Assembly: GCA_024276125.1 (NCBI GenBank) | Contig: JAJRXT010000081.1 | Span: 1-37,668, forward strand | DNA from: a bacterium | Lineage (GTDB): Bacteria > SZUA-182 > SZUA-191 > JAJRXT01 | Reading direction: 5' to 3' | DNA: 37,668 bases | Shown here: piece by piece, positions 17,506-24,980 of the stretch | How the letters are laid out: the number at the start of each line of letters is the position of its first letter | How positions within the stretch are numbered: position 1 is the stretch's first letter | Made by a program: the position numbers and the translations under genes | Notes under the pieces: generated by a model | What the model saw: the letters and a program-made list of their open reading frames with translations, nothing else | Databases searched by the model: none | Told to the model about the DNA's origin: nothing

Positions 17506-17571
17506 ATAAAGATAGACAGCAATTTTAGTTGTGTTAATGTTTTCTGGAAAGTTTTTGTTGTAATTAAATAG

Positions 17572-17604
17572 CCGCAAAAACTAAAACCTTTTGCGGTTTT
17601 TTTT
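17572..17604 (+). terminator. Intrinsic terminator within the cold-shock leader
   Basis: CCGCAAAA and TTTTGCGG form a perfect 8-bp stem followed by a run of eight T. It lies between the proximal promoter and the cold-shock start, so it could end a short leader RNA or act as an attenuator. Confidence 0.75.
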
Positions 17605-17693
17605 ATGCCTAAAAATTTCGGATATCAGGCTGGATAAAATCCAGTTAGCCCGGATAAAGGTTTCCGGAGGTAAAAATGAGGAGGTGTTGCTAA

Positions 17694-17894
17694 GTGGCTA
17701 AAGGTACAGTAAAGTGGTTTAATGATACCAAAGGCTTCGGCTTTATTAGTCTTGAAGACGGCGATGATGTTTTTGTACATTTCTCAGCTATTCAAGACGA
17801 AGGCTTTAAGTCTTTAAATGAAGGACAAGCCGTCAGCTTGGATGTAGTTGAGGGACCCAAAGGTTTTCAGGCAGCTAATGTAGTAAAAATATAG
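17694..17894 (+). CDS. Cold-shock domain protein (CspA-type)
   Basis: 66 residues with the full OB-fold cold-shock domain: [15 protein letters not shown] (RNP1 region) and DVFVHFSAI (RNP2), ending [13 protein letters not shown]. It binds single-stranded RNA and DNA and melts RNA structure. The GTG start is preceded by a strong GAGGAGG site 12 nt upstream. The long leader contains a possible hairpin around CTGGATAAAATCCAG as well as the intrinsic terminator at 17572, which suggests leader-level control. Confidence 0.95.
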   Translation: MAKGTVKWFNDTKGFGFISLEDGDDVFVHFSAIQDEGFKSLNEGQAVSLDVVEGPKGFQAANVVKI

Positions 17895-17918
17895 TATTAT
17901 TAAATTTCTAAAAGCCAC

Positions 17919-17954
17919 AAAAAGGCTGGTTGAGGATTCTCTGCCGGCCTTTTT
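17919..17954 (+). terminator. Terminator of the cold-shock gene
   Basis: AAAAAGGCTGG and CCGGCCTTTTT form a stem with a loop of about 14 nt, ending in a T run. It lies 25 nt after the stop codon. Confidence 0.75.
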
Positions 17955-17989
17955 ATCTTTGGGCGGCAGTTGCAAAAAAAAAGGGGGGG

Positions 17990-18334
17990 GTGATTTGTAG
18001 AGCAATTATATTATTGGCAGTAACCTTATTGCAAAACACAATAAGGATAAACTTAAAAAAAGAAAGTAAAAGTTTTTATGAACAAGCAGTAAACAATAAT
18101 AAGGCTGATTTTTTTGGGAAATTAATATTATCAGTAACAGCCTGTATGTTGATTATCGGGGTTTCAAGAGCAGGCGCCCAAACCTGTATCTACGGGGATT
18201 CCATGCTCTCGTCGCGAGCCTATCATGAAGCGGTTTATCTGGATGCAACCAGAATTATGGCTTGTGGCGGAAAAGACGCTGCCAATGCAATAAGGTGGGT
18301 AAAAAACAACATTAGAGCATTTTGTAGTGTGTAA
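17990..18334 (+). CDS. Hypothetical ORF, possibly membrane or exported
   Basis: 114 residues if it starts at the GTG at 17990, which directly follows a run of eight G. Two hydrophobic stretches are seen: RAIILLAVTLLQ at the start and LILSVTACMLIIGVSRAGAQ in the middle; the latter resembles a signal peptide with an AGA-Q cleavage site. The last 50 residues contain two cysteines and no known motif. I do not recognise it. It could be a chance ORF; its position between the cold-shock terminator and the TIR-FGE gene gives no further hint. Confidence 0.3.
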   Translation: MICRAIILLAVTLLQNTIRINLKKESKSFYEQAVNNNKADFFGKLILSVTACMLIIGVSRAGAQTCIYGDSMLSSRAYHEAVYLDATRIMACGGKDAANAIRWVKNNIRAFCSV

Positions 18335-18343
18335 TAGACTGAC

Positions 18344-18377
18344 TGTAACAGGCGGATTTTTAGAGCCGCCTGTTACA
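18344..18377. repeat. Strong 12-bp-stem hairpin
   Basis: TGTAACAGGCGG (18344-18355) pairs with CCGCCTGTTACA (18366-18377) around a 10-nt loop. An A-rich tract follows on the plus strand, so it is not a standard terminator for plus-strand genes. Confidence 0.6.
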
Positions 18378-18503
18378 AAAGAAAAAAAAAGGGATTTTTT
18401 CTAGAATTTTAGTATAAATATTTGGAAAATATCAGGATACTAGTATAATAATAGTAGGGAAAGAAATGTTGTAAAGCTTTATATAAAATCATAGAGGGTT
18501 TAC

Positions 18504-20417
18504 GTGGCTGATACAATTAAAGTTTTTCTTTGCTGTGCCGAAGATGATAAGGAAAAAGCAAAAAAACTATATAGGAAATTACAAGAGAACGGCTTTGATC
18601 CTTGGCTTGATTCCGAAAAACTTTCACCGGGTCCGCAATGGGAATCTGGCGTTAAGCAAGCAATTGAAAATGCTGATTTTTTTGTATCCTGTCTTTCTGA
18701 AACTTTAGTAAAAAGCCGAATATTTAAGCATAAAAAGATTATTCGGGCTTTGGAGCTTTTGGAAGAACAGCCTGAGGGAGAAATATACCTTGTATCTGTT
18801 TGGATTGAAGCTTGTGAACTTCCCCAACGCCTGGGAAATCCTGATCGAATAGATGTATTTACAGAAGAAGGATTTGATAAACTGGTAGACACGCTTAATC
18901 TAAAGCAGACTAAAAAAATTGATGATGATTCAGAAAAACCGGTAAAACAAACAGAAGAAGAATTTAATAGATTACTGTCCGCACTCATGACAGGACAAGA
19001 AGAAGAAAAACCCTCTATTGCCGCTTCAGCTGAAACCGCACTATCAAAAAAACTAGAAGAAGCAAAAAAAGTAGAAAAACCTAAAGAAAACAAAAAAAAG
19101 CTTTTTATTGCCAAAACAAAATTTTTTTTCAAAAAGCTACTAACCAAACTCAAGAAAAAAAAAGATAAAAAAACCCCCGTTTCAACTGAAACTGCCTCAA
19201 AACAAGAAGAACAAGAAGAAGAACAACAACAAGAACAACAAGAAGGTGTCTTTGATAAACTTGCAACTGCAATTAACCTTGAGGAGAGTAATAATAATTA
19301 CCTTCAATATAGCGCCAGGTCCAAGTCAAAACAACCAAGTAAGAAAGAAGCAAAAAAAGATATTACCGCGGTCAAAAGGCTTTTTCCTCTATTAATTGTT
19401 TTAGTCCTTGTTTTTGCCGTTTATATGTTAATAACCTACCGCGATAGCTTTGTTGAATATAAAACCGAACCAACAACAAAAACAAACAACACTAGAAGGG
19501 TAGTTAGACGCAGTAATATTGACATAGAGCCAAATGAGAATACCAGCGCTTATACTGCATCAAGAAGTGAAACGCTAATGGTGATGGATAAATCTACGAA
19601 GAGGAAAAAAACTACTGGAACTAGGGTAAGAAATAAATATAAACCAAGACCAGTAAACAACATTAAAAAAAATACCCAAAATACCCCAAAAGCCCAAAAG
19701 CGAATTGAAATTAATACCAGTTATAATAATTCTTTTTCCAATGTAATTGGAATGAAATTTGTCTACATCCCACAGGGCAGCTTCAAAATGGGAAGTCCTT
19801 TAACTGAAAAAGGTCGCGGTGAAAACGAAGACCTGCATAACGTAATTCTAACAAATGGTTTTTATCTGCAAACAACAGAAGTAACACAAGAACAATGGAA
19901 AAAAATCATGGGAAATAACCCTTCTCGCTTTCAACGCTGCGGTGATAATTGTCCGGTAGAGGGCGTATCTTGGAATGATGCAAAAGAATTTATTAATAAG
20001 CTAAATGAATTAGAAGGAACAAATTCATACCGGCTTCCGACAGAAGCAGAGTGGGAATATGCTTGCCGAGCGGGAAGTGTCGATAGATATTATTTTGGTA
20101 AGGATTCAAGCAGAATTAGAGAATATGCCTGGTATAGGGATAATTCAAATAGGTCAACACAACCGGTAGCTAAACGGATGCCAAACAAATTTGGTTTATA
20201 TGATATGTTAGGTAATGTTTTTGAATGGTGTGAAGATTGGTATGGCGATTATCCTTCTGGAACAGAAAAAAATCCTACAGGCTTGTCCCGCTGAGAATAT
20301 AAGGTGCTTCGCGGCGGCTCCTGGAGACTTACTCAGAATAGCCTTCGCAGCGCTTACCGCTTCGGCGATTATCCACATGTACACTATAATAGCTTTGGGT
20401 TTCGTGTTGCTAAATGA
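18504..20417 (+). pseudogene. TIR - transmembrane - FGE/sulfatase-modifying-factor fusion with one in-frame TGA
   Basis: GTG start with AGAGGG upstream. Residues 1-140 form a TIR-like domain (IKVFLCCAEDDKEKAKKLYR, then FDPWLDSEKLSPGPQWESGV, with the putative catalytic Glu after that Trp). Residues 140-290 are charged and low-complexity (KKK, EEQEEEQQQEQQ). A membrane segment lies near 292-312 (LFPLLIVLVLVFAVYMLITY). Residues 410-637 are an FGE-sulfatase (C-type-lectin fold) domain with GMKFVYIPQGSFKMGSPLTE, TTEVTQEQW, RLPTEAEWEYACRAG and GNVFEWCEDWYGDYP. A TGA at 20292-20294 interrupts NPTGLSR/EYKVLRGGSW, where the family usually has Gly; the same frame goes on to a normal FGFRVAK end at 20417. 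The gene stands alone. Confidence 0.8.
20310..20405 (+). other. Candidate diversity-generating-retroelement variable region
   Basis: This is the C-terminal end of the FGE domain, framed by LRGGSW and GFRV. Between fixed GC-rich codons (CGC GGC GGC TCC TGG at 20310-20324, CTT CGC AGC GCT at 20343-20354) lie codons such as CTT, ACT, AGC, TAC, TTC, GGC, GAT, TAT, CAT, CAC and TAT. Most of these are reachable from AAC or AAT by changing only adenines. This is the pattern expected of adenine-directed mutagenesis of a C-type-lectin target. No reverse transcriptase or template repeat is in the window. Confidence 0.5.
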
Positions 20418-20460
20418 AGATGATATAGACGACTATACTACAAGATTTCATAAAATGTGA

Positions 20461-20637
20461 TTTGTAAAAAAGGCTATTGAGTTAACTCCGAAAAAGATTA
20501 CATTCTGTCATTCTGAGGCCGAAGAATCTCTCAGTCTACGGGGGTAGATTTTTCACTTCACTTCGTTTAAGAATGACAGCTAATAAAATTAAACAGCTTT
20601 GGTTTCGCAAGAGAACTCTAGTAGCTATTTTTGTAAA
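20461..20637. mobile_element. MITE family A, copy 2
   Basis: The left end (TTTGTAAAAAAGGCTATTGA, then GTTAACTCCG) and the complement of the right end (CTCTAGTAGCTATTTTTGTA) form imperfect terminal repeats. A core palindrome lies at 20505-20580. It starts about 44 nt after the end of the TIR-FGE reading frame. The inner right part shares AAACAGCTTTGGTTTCGCAA with the left part of the 14853 copy in complement. Confidence 0.65.
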
Positions 20638-20648
20638 TGTATATTTAG

Positions 20649-20705
20649 AGGTTTCTCACCTCTAAACACCTGCGCCAAAGCAATTAGTTTAGGGGTGAGA
20701 CGTTC
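20649..20705. repeat. Inverted repeat between two MITEs
   Basis: GGTTTCTCACCTCTAAAC pairs imperfectly with GTTTAGGGGTGAGACGTT around a loop of about 20 nt. Confidence 0.5.
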
Positions 20706-20720
20706 AGAAACATAAATTTA

Positions 20721-20880
20721 GTGTCGAACAGTTTATAACCTAAAAAATGCTCTTTAACCTGTCATTCCTGCGGAGGCAGGAATTTATTTTTCAACTTGGA
20801 GTCACGTTCTCCGTTTTCATGAGGACAAACTTTACGGGAATGACAGGAAAAAAGCAAGTTTTCTGATTATGATACAGTTT
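20721..20880. mobile_element. MITE family B, copy 3 (inverted, degenerate)
   Basis: The left end GTGTCGAACAGTTTATAACC and the inner CCTGTCATTCCTGCGGAGG match the complement of the right half of the 14921 copy. The right end GACAGGAAAAAAGCAAG, then TTTCTGATTATGATACAG, matches the complement of its left half. The region 20881-21143 that follows has no recognisable gene. Confidence 0.65.
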
Positions 20881-21143
20881 TATAGCCATGAACCGTGTAA
20901 TAACACAAGAAGTAATATCTAATGGTTTTGGAATTCTTAAGCATTCAAGATAGCAACAGCGCTAGTTAAACAGGAATAAATTATTAACTCAATATGATAT
21001 ATATCCAGCCAGAAACAACTAGTCAACAATTATTATAATCGCATTGATTTTTGTAAAACGCAAATGATTTACTACAATACCGTGATTTTGATTTGAAATA
21101 AAATATGCTCCAAATAGCTTTTTATTACAGAAAGTTATAAATA

Positions 21144-21413
21144 CTAAACAGCTTGACTCAGCGCTTTTCCTGGTTTAAATTTAACTACATTTTTCGCCGC
21201 TATTTCAATTTCTTCGCCTGTTTGTGGATTCCGGCCTTTTCTGGCAGCGCGCTCTACCACGGAAAATGTGCCAAAACCAATTAAGGTAATCGTTTCACCC
21301 TCTTTTAAGGCATTGCTTATGCCCTCTACAACAGAATTTAAAGCCTGTTCTGCTATGGCTTTGGTTAATTCATTGTCTTTAGATATCTTTTGGATTAAAT
21401 CCGCTTTGTTCAT
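21144..21413 (-). CDS. HU family DNA-binding protein
   Basis: 89 residues, the HU length. It has the N-terminal dimerisation helices (MNKADLIQKISKDNELTKAI), the LIGFGTFSVVERAARKGRNP beta arm with the conserved RNPQTG arm tip, and the VKFKPGKAL ending. It bends and compacts DNA. A ribosome-binding site (AGGAGA) lies just before the ATG. It is a single gene on the minus strand. Confidence 0.96.
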   Translation of the reverse strand: MNKADLIQKISKDNELTKAIAEQALNSVVEGISNALKEGETITLIGFGTFSVVERAARKGRNPQTGEEIEIAAKNVVKFKPGKALSQAV

Positions 21414-21637
21414 TTTAATTCTCCTATCTTTTATAATTATAAAAAAGATACTACTTTATTGACACTAATATGTCAATATATAAATTATGCTTTGGATTGT
21501 AATTGTTAATTAAATCTTTAGGAGCTTCAAAATTATTTCTAAACTATTTACAGGGTAGTCCCCGTTTTTGAATGTAAAGCCAAAAACAGACTAAATTAAC
21601 ATGAGTTCAACATAAAAATTGTTGAATTTATTAAACT

Positions 21638-21711
21638 GTAGGGGCGGCGGCGTGGGTCAGTGACCCTGTCCTAAGCCCGTAATTTGGGAGGGGATGCGCC
21701 TCTCCCCTACA
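21638..21711. repeat. GC-rich palindromic repeat with TGTAGGGG ends
   Basis: TGTAGGGG at 21638-21645 and CCCCTACA at 21704-21711 bound a GC-rich unit, in clear contrast with the AT-rich surroundings. Confidence 0.6.
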
Positions 21712-21763
21712 AACATTTGGTATCTATTGATTTTGTATAAGACGGCATTTATACCGGTATTAG

Positions 21764-21834
21764 CTTAAGTCAACAACATTGGGGGTTTATCCCCGCCCGT
21801 ATCATCGGGAGGGGGACAAGCCCCCTCCCCTACA
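21764..21834. repeat. GC-rich repeat with a CTTAAGTCAACAACATTG end
   Basis: The left edge is one end of the element type seen at 6315-6472. It is followed by GGGGGTTTATCCCCGCC, GGGAGGGGGACAAGCCCCC and CCCCTACA. It lies 39 nt downstream of the acsB stop and could form hairpins in its 3' end. Confidence 0.55.
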
Positions 21835-21872
21835 GCAAATTTATATCGGTTAAATCTTACAAAATCATTGAA

Positions 21873-24146
21873 TTAAAACATTGGCTCCATTTCAAGCGCT
21901 GGATGATTTACCTGCTGCATAAACTCCATTACCTCGTCCTCTATCGTAGCATTGCTCTCATCAGCTACTAAATCCAAAAAGTTCTCCACATTGTACTCTT
22001 TTAACACTTGTTTTAATTTTTCATCTGTTTGGCCTAGTTTTTCTATTAACGCTCTAAGCTCATCTTTTAATATTTTAGGCATCCATGTTATACGCAAGAG
22101 TCCCCCTTCAGCGCTGATATATTTCCGGCTGCCAATATAATGCTTGCTATGCCCTATAAAGCCAGGTGTCTGCAAACCGCCGCCGACTGAACCCGCCATT
22201 GTGGAAAATTTCATCCCAGCAGGCGTCATCTCAGGAAATTCCCGGTTTACAATCATAACCCCGTTGGTCATCGGCAAAATAGCGCTGATACACTCAAAAC
22301 AGCCGCATGAAGTCATAGGGTCTTCCATCATGCTGTAGGCATTAAAAGCAGTAATATTACCCCGTGAAGCCTGAGCAATAAATTCATTGATACCCTTCCA
22401 TTGTCCTTTAACCGCATCTATCGGCTCACCCTTTATAAGAGGCTGATTAGGACCGGTAGGCTCAATCTGATGAGCAGCCTTACCATCCAGCCAGCTGTAA
22501 GCTCCGCATAATCCGCTGCGTTCAGGAGTGATTACACACACGTGATTAGGGGCAAATGACTGACACAGGGTACAGGAATAAAAGGTCTCCACAGATTCAT
22601 CTGTCATGGAACCCAACCGTTCATCACGAAAATGATATACTTTTCTGGCATCCTCGCGCAGACGCTCCACATCCTCTTTTTTCGTATATATTGTCACCTG
22701 TACTTTATCTAAAATCTTACCGTATTCACCATGGAATTTAGCATGAATAATCTGCCCTAAGTGCTTAAAATTAAAGCCTGCTTTTTTAGCGTCTTTACTG
22801 ATACGCACCCAGTTGATATCCCTTTGTCCCATATGGAATACGCCTTGTGCCGCATTGAACATCCGGTGAATCTGCCGCTCTAATATCGGTTCAAAATCAG
22901 CCTGCATTTTACGTCCGGCTACCTCAATCCACACTGCCATGGGCAGCGCCTTACCTTCTGTTACCTCGTCAATTTCAGGACCTATAACTTCAACTTTACC
23001 GTCTTCAATATCAGCTAATTCCCGCGAAGTAACAAACTCAAAAGCAGCTGAACGGTTACCGCCCATCTCGCAGTACATATCGTCTTTCCTGATACGCTCG
23101 CCCTCAAATGCCGGACCAAAGGATACCGGTATCGGTACTTTGCTGATCTGTACTTTTAATCCGCGCACTTCAATCGCTTTACCTACAATCTTATCATGGG
23201 CTATACCCGTACCGCCTGATACTACGTGTTCATACGTACATACGCCTGTAGGCAGAATCTCAGGAATACCGATATCGGCAATAGTGGGGAATCCAAAATT
23301 GATGGCGCATGCCGCTTGAGCATATTTCTCATCATCTAAAAGCGCATCTGGCGCTGCATCCTTATCCTCTCCCAGAGCCAATACAAAAGCAAAGATGCGG
23401 TTTTTATTATATAACAGCGCTCGTCTGAAATCACCGGCCTGTACTCCGCAAAAATACAAAGCCGCCCGCGTGGCAAAGCCTAATGCAAATACTGTAGCGC
23501 TAATATCCTTACCAAAAGGTACAAGCCGCGTCTCCCAGCCCAATTGCACGCCTTCAGATCGTAATTGTTCGGCAAAACTTACTCCTTCGGTTTCAGAAGA
23601 CATAAATACATACAGATTTTTCTCCTGTAATTCTCTGGCAATTTTTACCGCGGTTTTACTATCCGGAGCCGCGCCTACAATGGCTGCAAATCCGGGAGCG
23701 GAACCATCCACAAACTCAATGCCGCGCTTACGCATAATTACATCATCAGCCGCCCCCAGCCAAAAATCACCCTCTTCAGGACAATTCTCCATTACTGCAT
23801 AAGGCACGGGGTCTTGTAAGTATTTAATAATCTCAATAATTTCATCAGCAAACAAGGTCGCCATACCGGCATCTAAGGTATGCCCCAGATAAGGCGCCCA
23901 AACATGCTCCGCCGGCACAGGGGGAAGCAGTCCCTTGGTTTTTTCTAATACTGGTCTCAGATCGGATAATGTGCGTACTTCCATACCGGTCATACCGTAA
24001 ATTACCGGCAGGAAATAACCCGTATTGGGGAAGTCCACCACTTTATCAGCGCCATATTGTTTAATGGCGTCATTTAGACTGTTCTCAGCCCTGGTTACTA
24101 TTTTGTGGGCGCCTCTTATAGCCGCCGATGCGATTATTTTTGACAT
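21873..24146 (-). CDS. acsB: Acetyl-CoA synthase catalytic subunit of CODH/ACS
   Basis: 757 residues, full length and intact. AcsB joins CO, a methyl group from the corrinoid protein and CoA to make acetyl-CoA at the nickel-containing A cluster. The cluster ligands are visible in YSCTLCQSFAPNHVCVITPE and, further on, TSCGCFECISA. The N-terminal CODH-contacting domain and the ferredoxin-interaction region are present (HVWAPYLGHTLDAGMATLFA is in the N-terminal part). The AAGGAG site sits 8 nt before the ATG. It is the last gene of the minus-strand Wood-Ljungdahl region; about 830 nt of repeats and an MNT relic separate it from cooS. Confidence 0.97.
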   Translation of the reverse strand: MSKIIASAAIRGAHKIVTRAENSLNDAIKQYGADKVVDFPNTGYFLPVIYGMTGMEVRTLSDLRPVLEKTKGLLPPVPAEHVWAPYLGHTLDAGMATLFADEIIEIIKYLQDPVPYAVMENCPEEGDFWLGAADDVIMRKRGIEFVDGSAPGFAAIVGAAPDSKTAVKIARELQEKNLYVFMSSETEGVSFAEQLRSEGVQLGWETRLVPFGKDISATVFALGFATRAALYFCGVQAGDFRRALLYNKNRIFAFVLALGEDKDAAPDALLDDEKYAQAACAINFGFPTIADIGIPEILPTGVCTYEHVVSGGTGIAHDKIVGKAIEVRGLKVQISKVPIPVSFGPAFEGERIRKDDMYCEMGGNRSAAFEFVTSRELADIEDGKVEVIGPEIDEVTEGKALPMAVWIEVAGRKMQADFEPILERQIHRMFNAAQGVFHMGQRDINWVRISKDAKKAGFNFKHLGQIIHAKFHGEYGKILDKVQVTIYTKKEDVERLREDARKVYHFRDERLGSMTDESVETFYSCTLCQSFAPNHVCVITPERSGLCGAYSWLDGKAAHQIEPTGPNQPLIKGEPIDAVKGQWKGINEFIAQASRGNITAFNAYSMMEDPMTSCGCFECISAILPMTNGVMIVNREFPEMTPAGMKFSTMAGSVGGGLQTPGFIGHSKHYIGSRKYISAEGGLLRITWMPKILKDELRALIEKLGQTDEKLKQVLKEYNVENFLDLVADESNATIEDEVMEFMQQVNHPALEMEPMF

Positions 24147-24276
24147 ATATTTGCTCCTTTTATGCTAAATATATCGGATAGTAGTATTTATGTGTAGGGT
24201 TAGCTATTGTAAATAAAGATATTCTCGCATAGTGTAATAAAACATATAAATTCGGTAAGTTAGTTTGCTTTAATTT

Positions 24277-24300
24277 AATAACTCATGTTACGCAAAAAAG
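24277..24300. repeat. Short dispersed repeat, copy 1
   Basis: AATAACTCATGTTACGCAAA with the following AAAG recurs inverted at 30167-30189, upstream of acsC and downstream of acsD. The two copies flank the cooS-acsC segment in opposite orientation. Confidence 0.55.
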
Positions 24301-24311
24301 AATAATCTCAC

Positions 24312-24503
24312 CGTAGGGTGGATTAAAAAAAAGGGGTGTTATATAACAGGTGTTCTACATGTTAAGGTAGCGCCGAATAATCGGTAAGTTACCCCGAATC
24401 CACCACGCTTACTAAGTTTGGTGGATTCGCAACCATCAGAAAATGCAGGTCTTAGCATATACTTTTAGGCTCTTTCCCAATATGGGCTTGATCCACCCTA
24501 CAT
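24312..24503. repeat. Inverted-repeat element with CGTAGGGTGGATT ends
   Basis: CGTAGGGTGGATT (24312-24324) faces ATCCACCCTACAT (24491-24503). An inner hairpin GAATCCACC/GGTGGATTC lies near 24399-24430. No coding capacity. Part of the acsB-cooS spacer. Confidence 0.65.
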
Positions 24504-24514
24504 TGAAAAGGCAG

Positions 24515-24649
24515 CTGTCATTCTGAATGAAGCGTAAGCGAAATGAAGAATCTGCCTCCATATGCGAGCAGATTCTTCGGCCTACGGCCTCAGAATGACA
24601 GCGAAAAAGTACCCTTTTCACACAGAATGTTCTTAAGTCAACAGCATTG
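24515..24649. repeat. Core palindrome plus CTTAAGTCAACAGCATTG end
   Basis: The core (24515-24602) ends CCTCAGAATGACA and runs through CACAGAATGTTCTTAAG to an end like that of the 6315 element. Its left half lacks the matching end, so it may be a truncated copy. Confidence 0.65.
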
Positions 24650-24654
24650 CACCC

Positions 24655-24933
24655 CTAACATCCCTCTTGGTCAAAAAATTCCCCCGCCTCAATTCTGGTT
24701 AAGGCATTATTCAACTTCTTTAGCGTTTCTTTATTGGATAAAACATCTTCAATTCAATAAACTTTAAGAGGTCAGGCAGTTCTTTAAACTCAACCAGGAT
24801 GTCTAAGTAGCTTTTCTTTTTTTGCTCGCCGCGAGCATAAGGGCCGAAGACTCCCATCTTTTACTTCATATTTTTTATCTAATTCATCCTTATACTCTTT
24901 AAGCAGCCTGACAATCTCATTAAATGACAGCAT
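24655..24933 (-). pseudogene. MNT nucleotidyltransferase relic with two frameshifts
   Basis: The ATG at 24933 opens MLSFNEIVRLLKEYKDELDK and KYEVK. A shift in an A-run leads to MGVFGPYARGEQKKKSYLDI and LVEFKELPDLLKFIEL. A second shift leads to EDVLSNKETLKKLNNALTRI and EAGEFFDQEGC before the stop. The family motif would be GSxxxGxxxxxSDLDI; here the serine is replaced by Pro and the first aspartate by Tyr. This copy is therefore truly inactive. No HEPN partner is found. It ends 5 nt from a mobile-element end. Confidence 0.75.
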
Positions 24934-24980
24934 GGTTATCGTTCCTTATACAATACCGAACTCCCGCAAGTTCTGCGTAT

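Noticed and set aside
18500-19153. Serine/phenylalanine-rich open frame opposite the TIR-FGE gene
   Set aside because: It is the antisense of lysine- and glutamate-rich codons; no family or start signal is visible.
20215-20460. Second frame across the end of the TIR-FGE gene as a separate gene
   Set aside because: The FGE frame itself continues past the TGA with conserved RGGSW and GFRV, which explains the sequence better.
22939-23802. Long plus-strand open frames opposite acsB
   Set aside because: acsB is certain on the minus strand with cluster motifs; the others are mirror frames.
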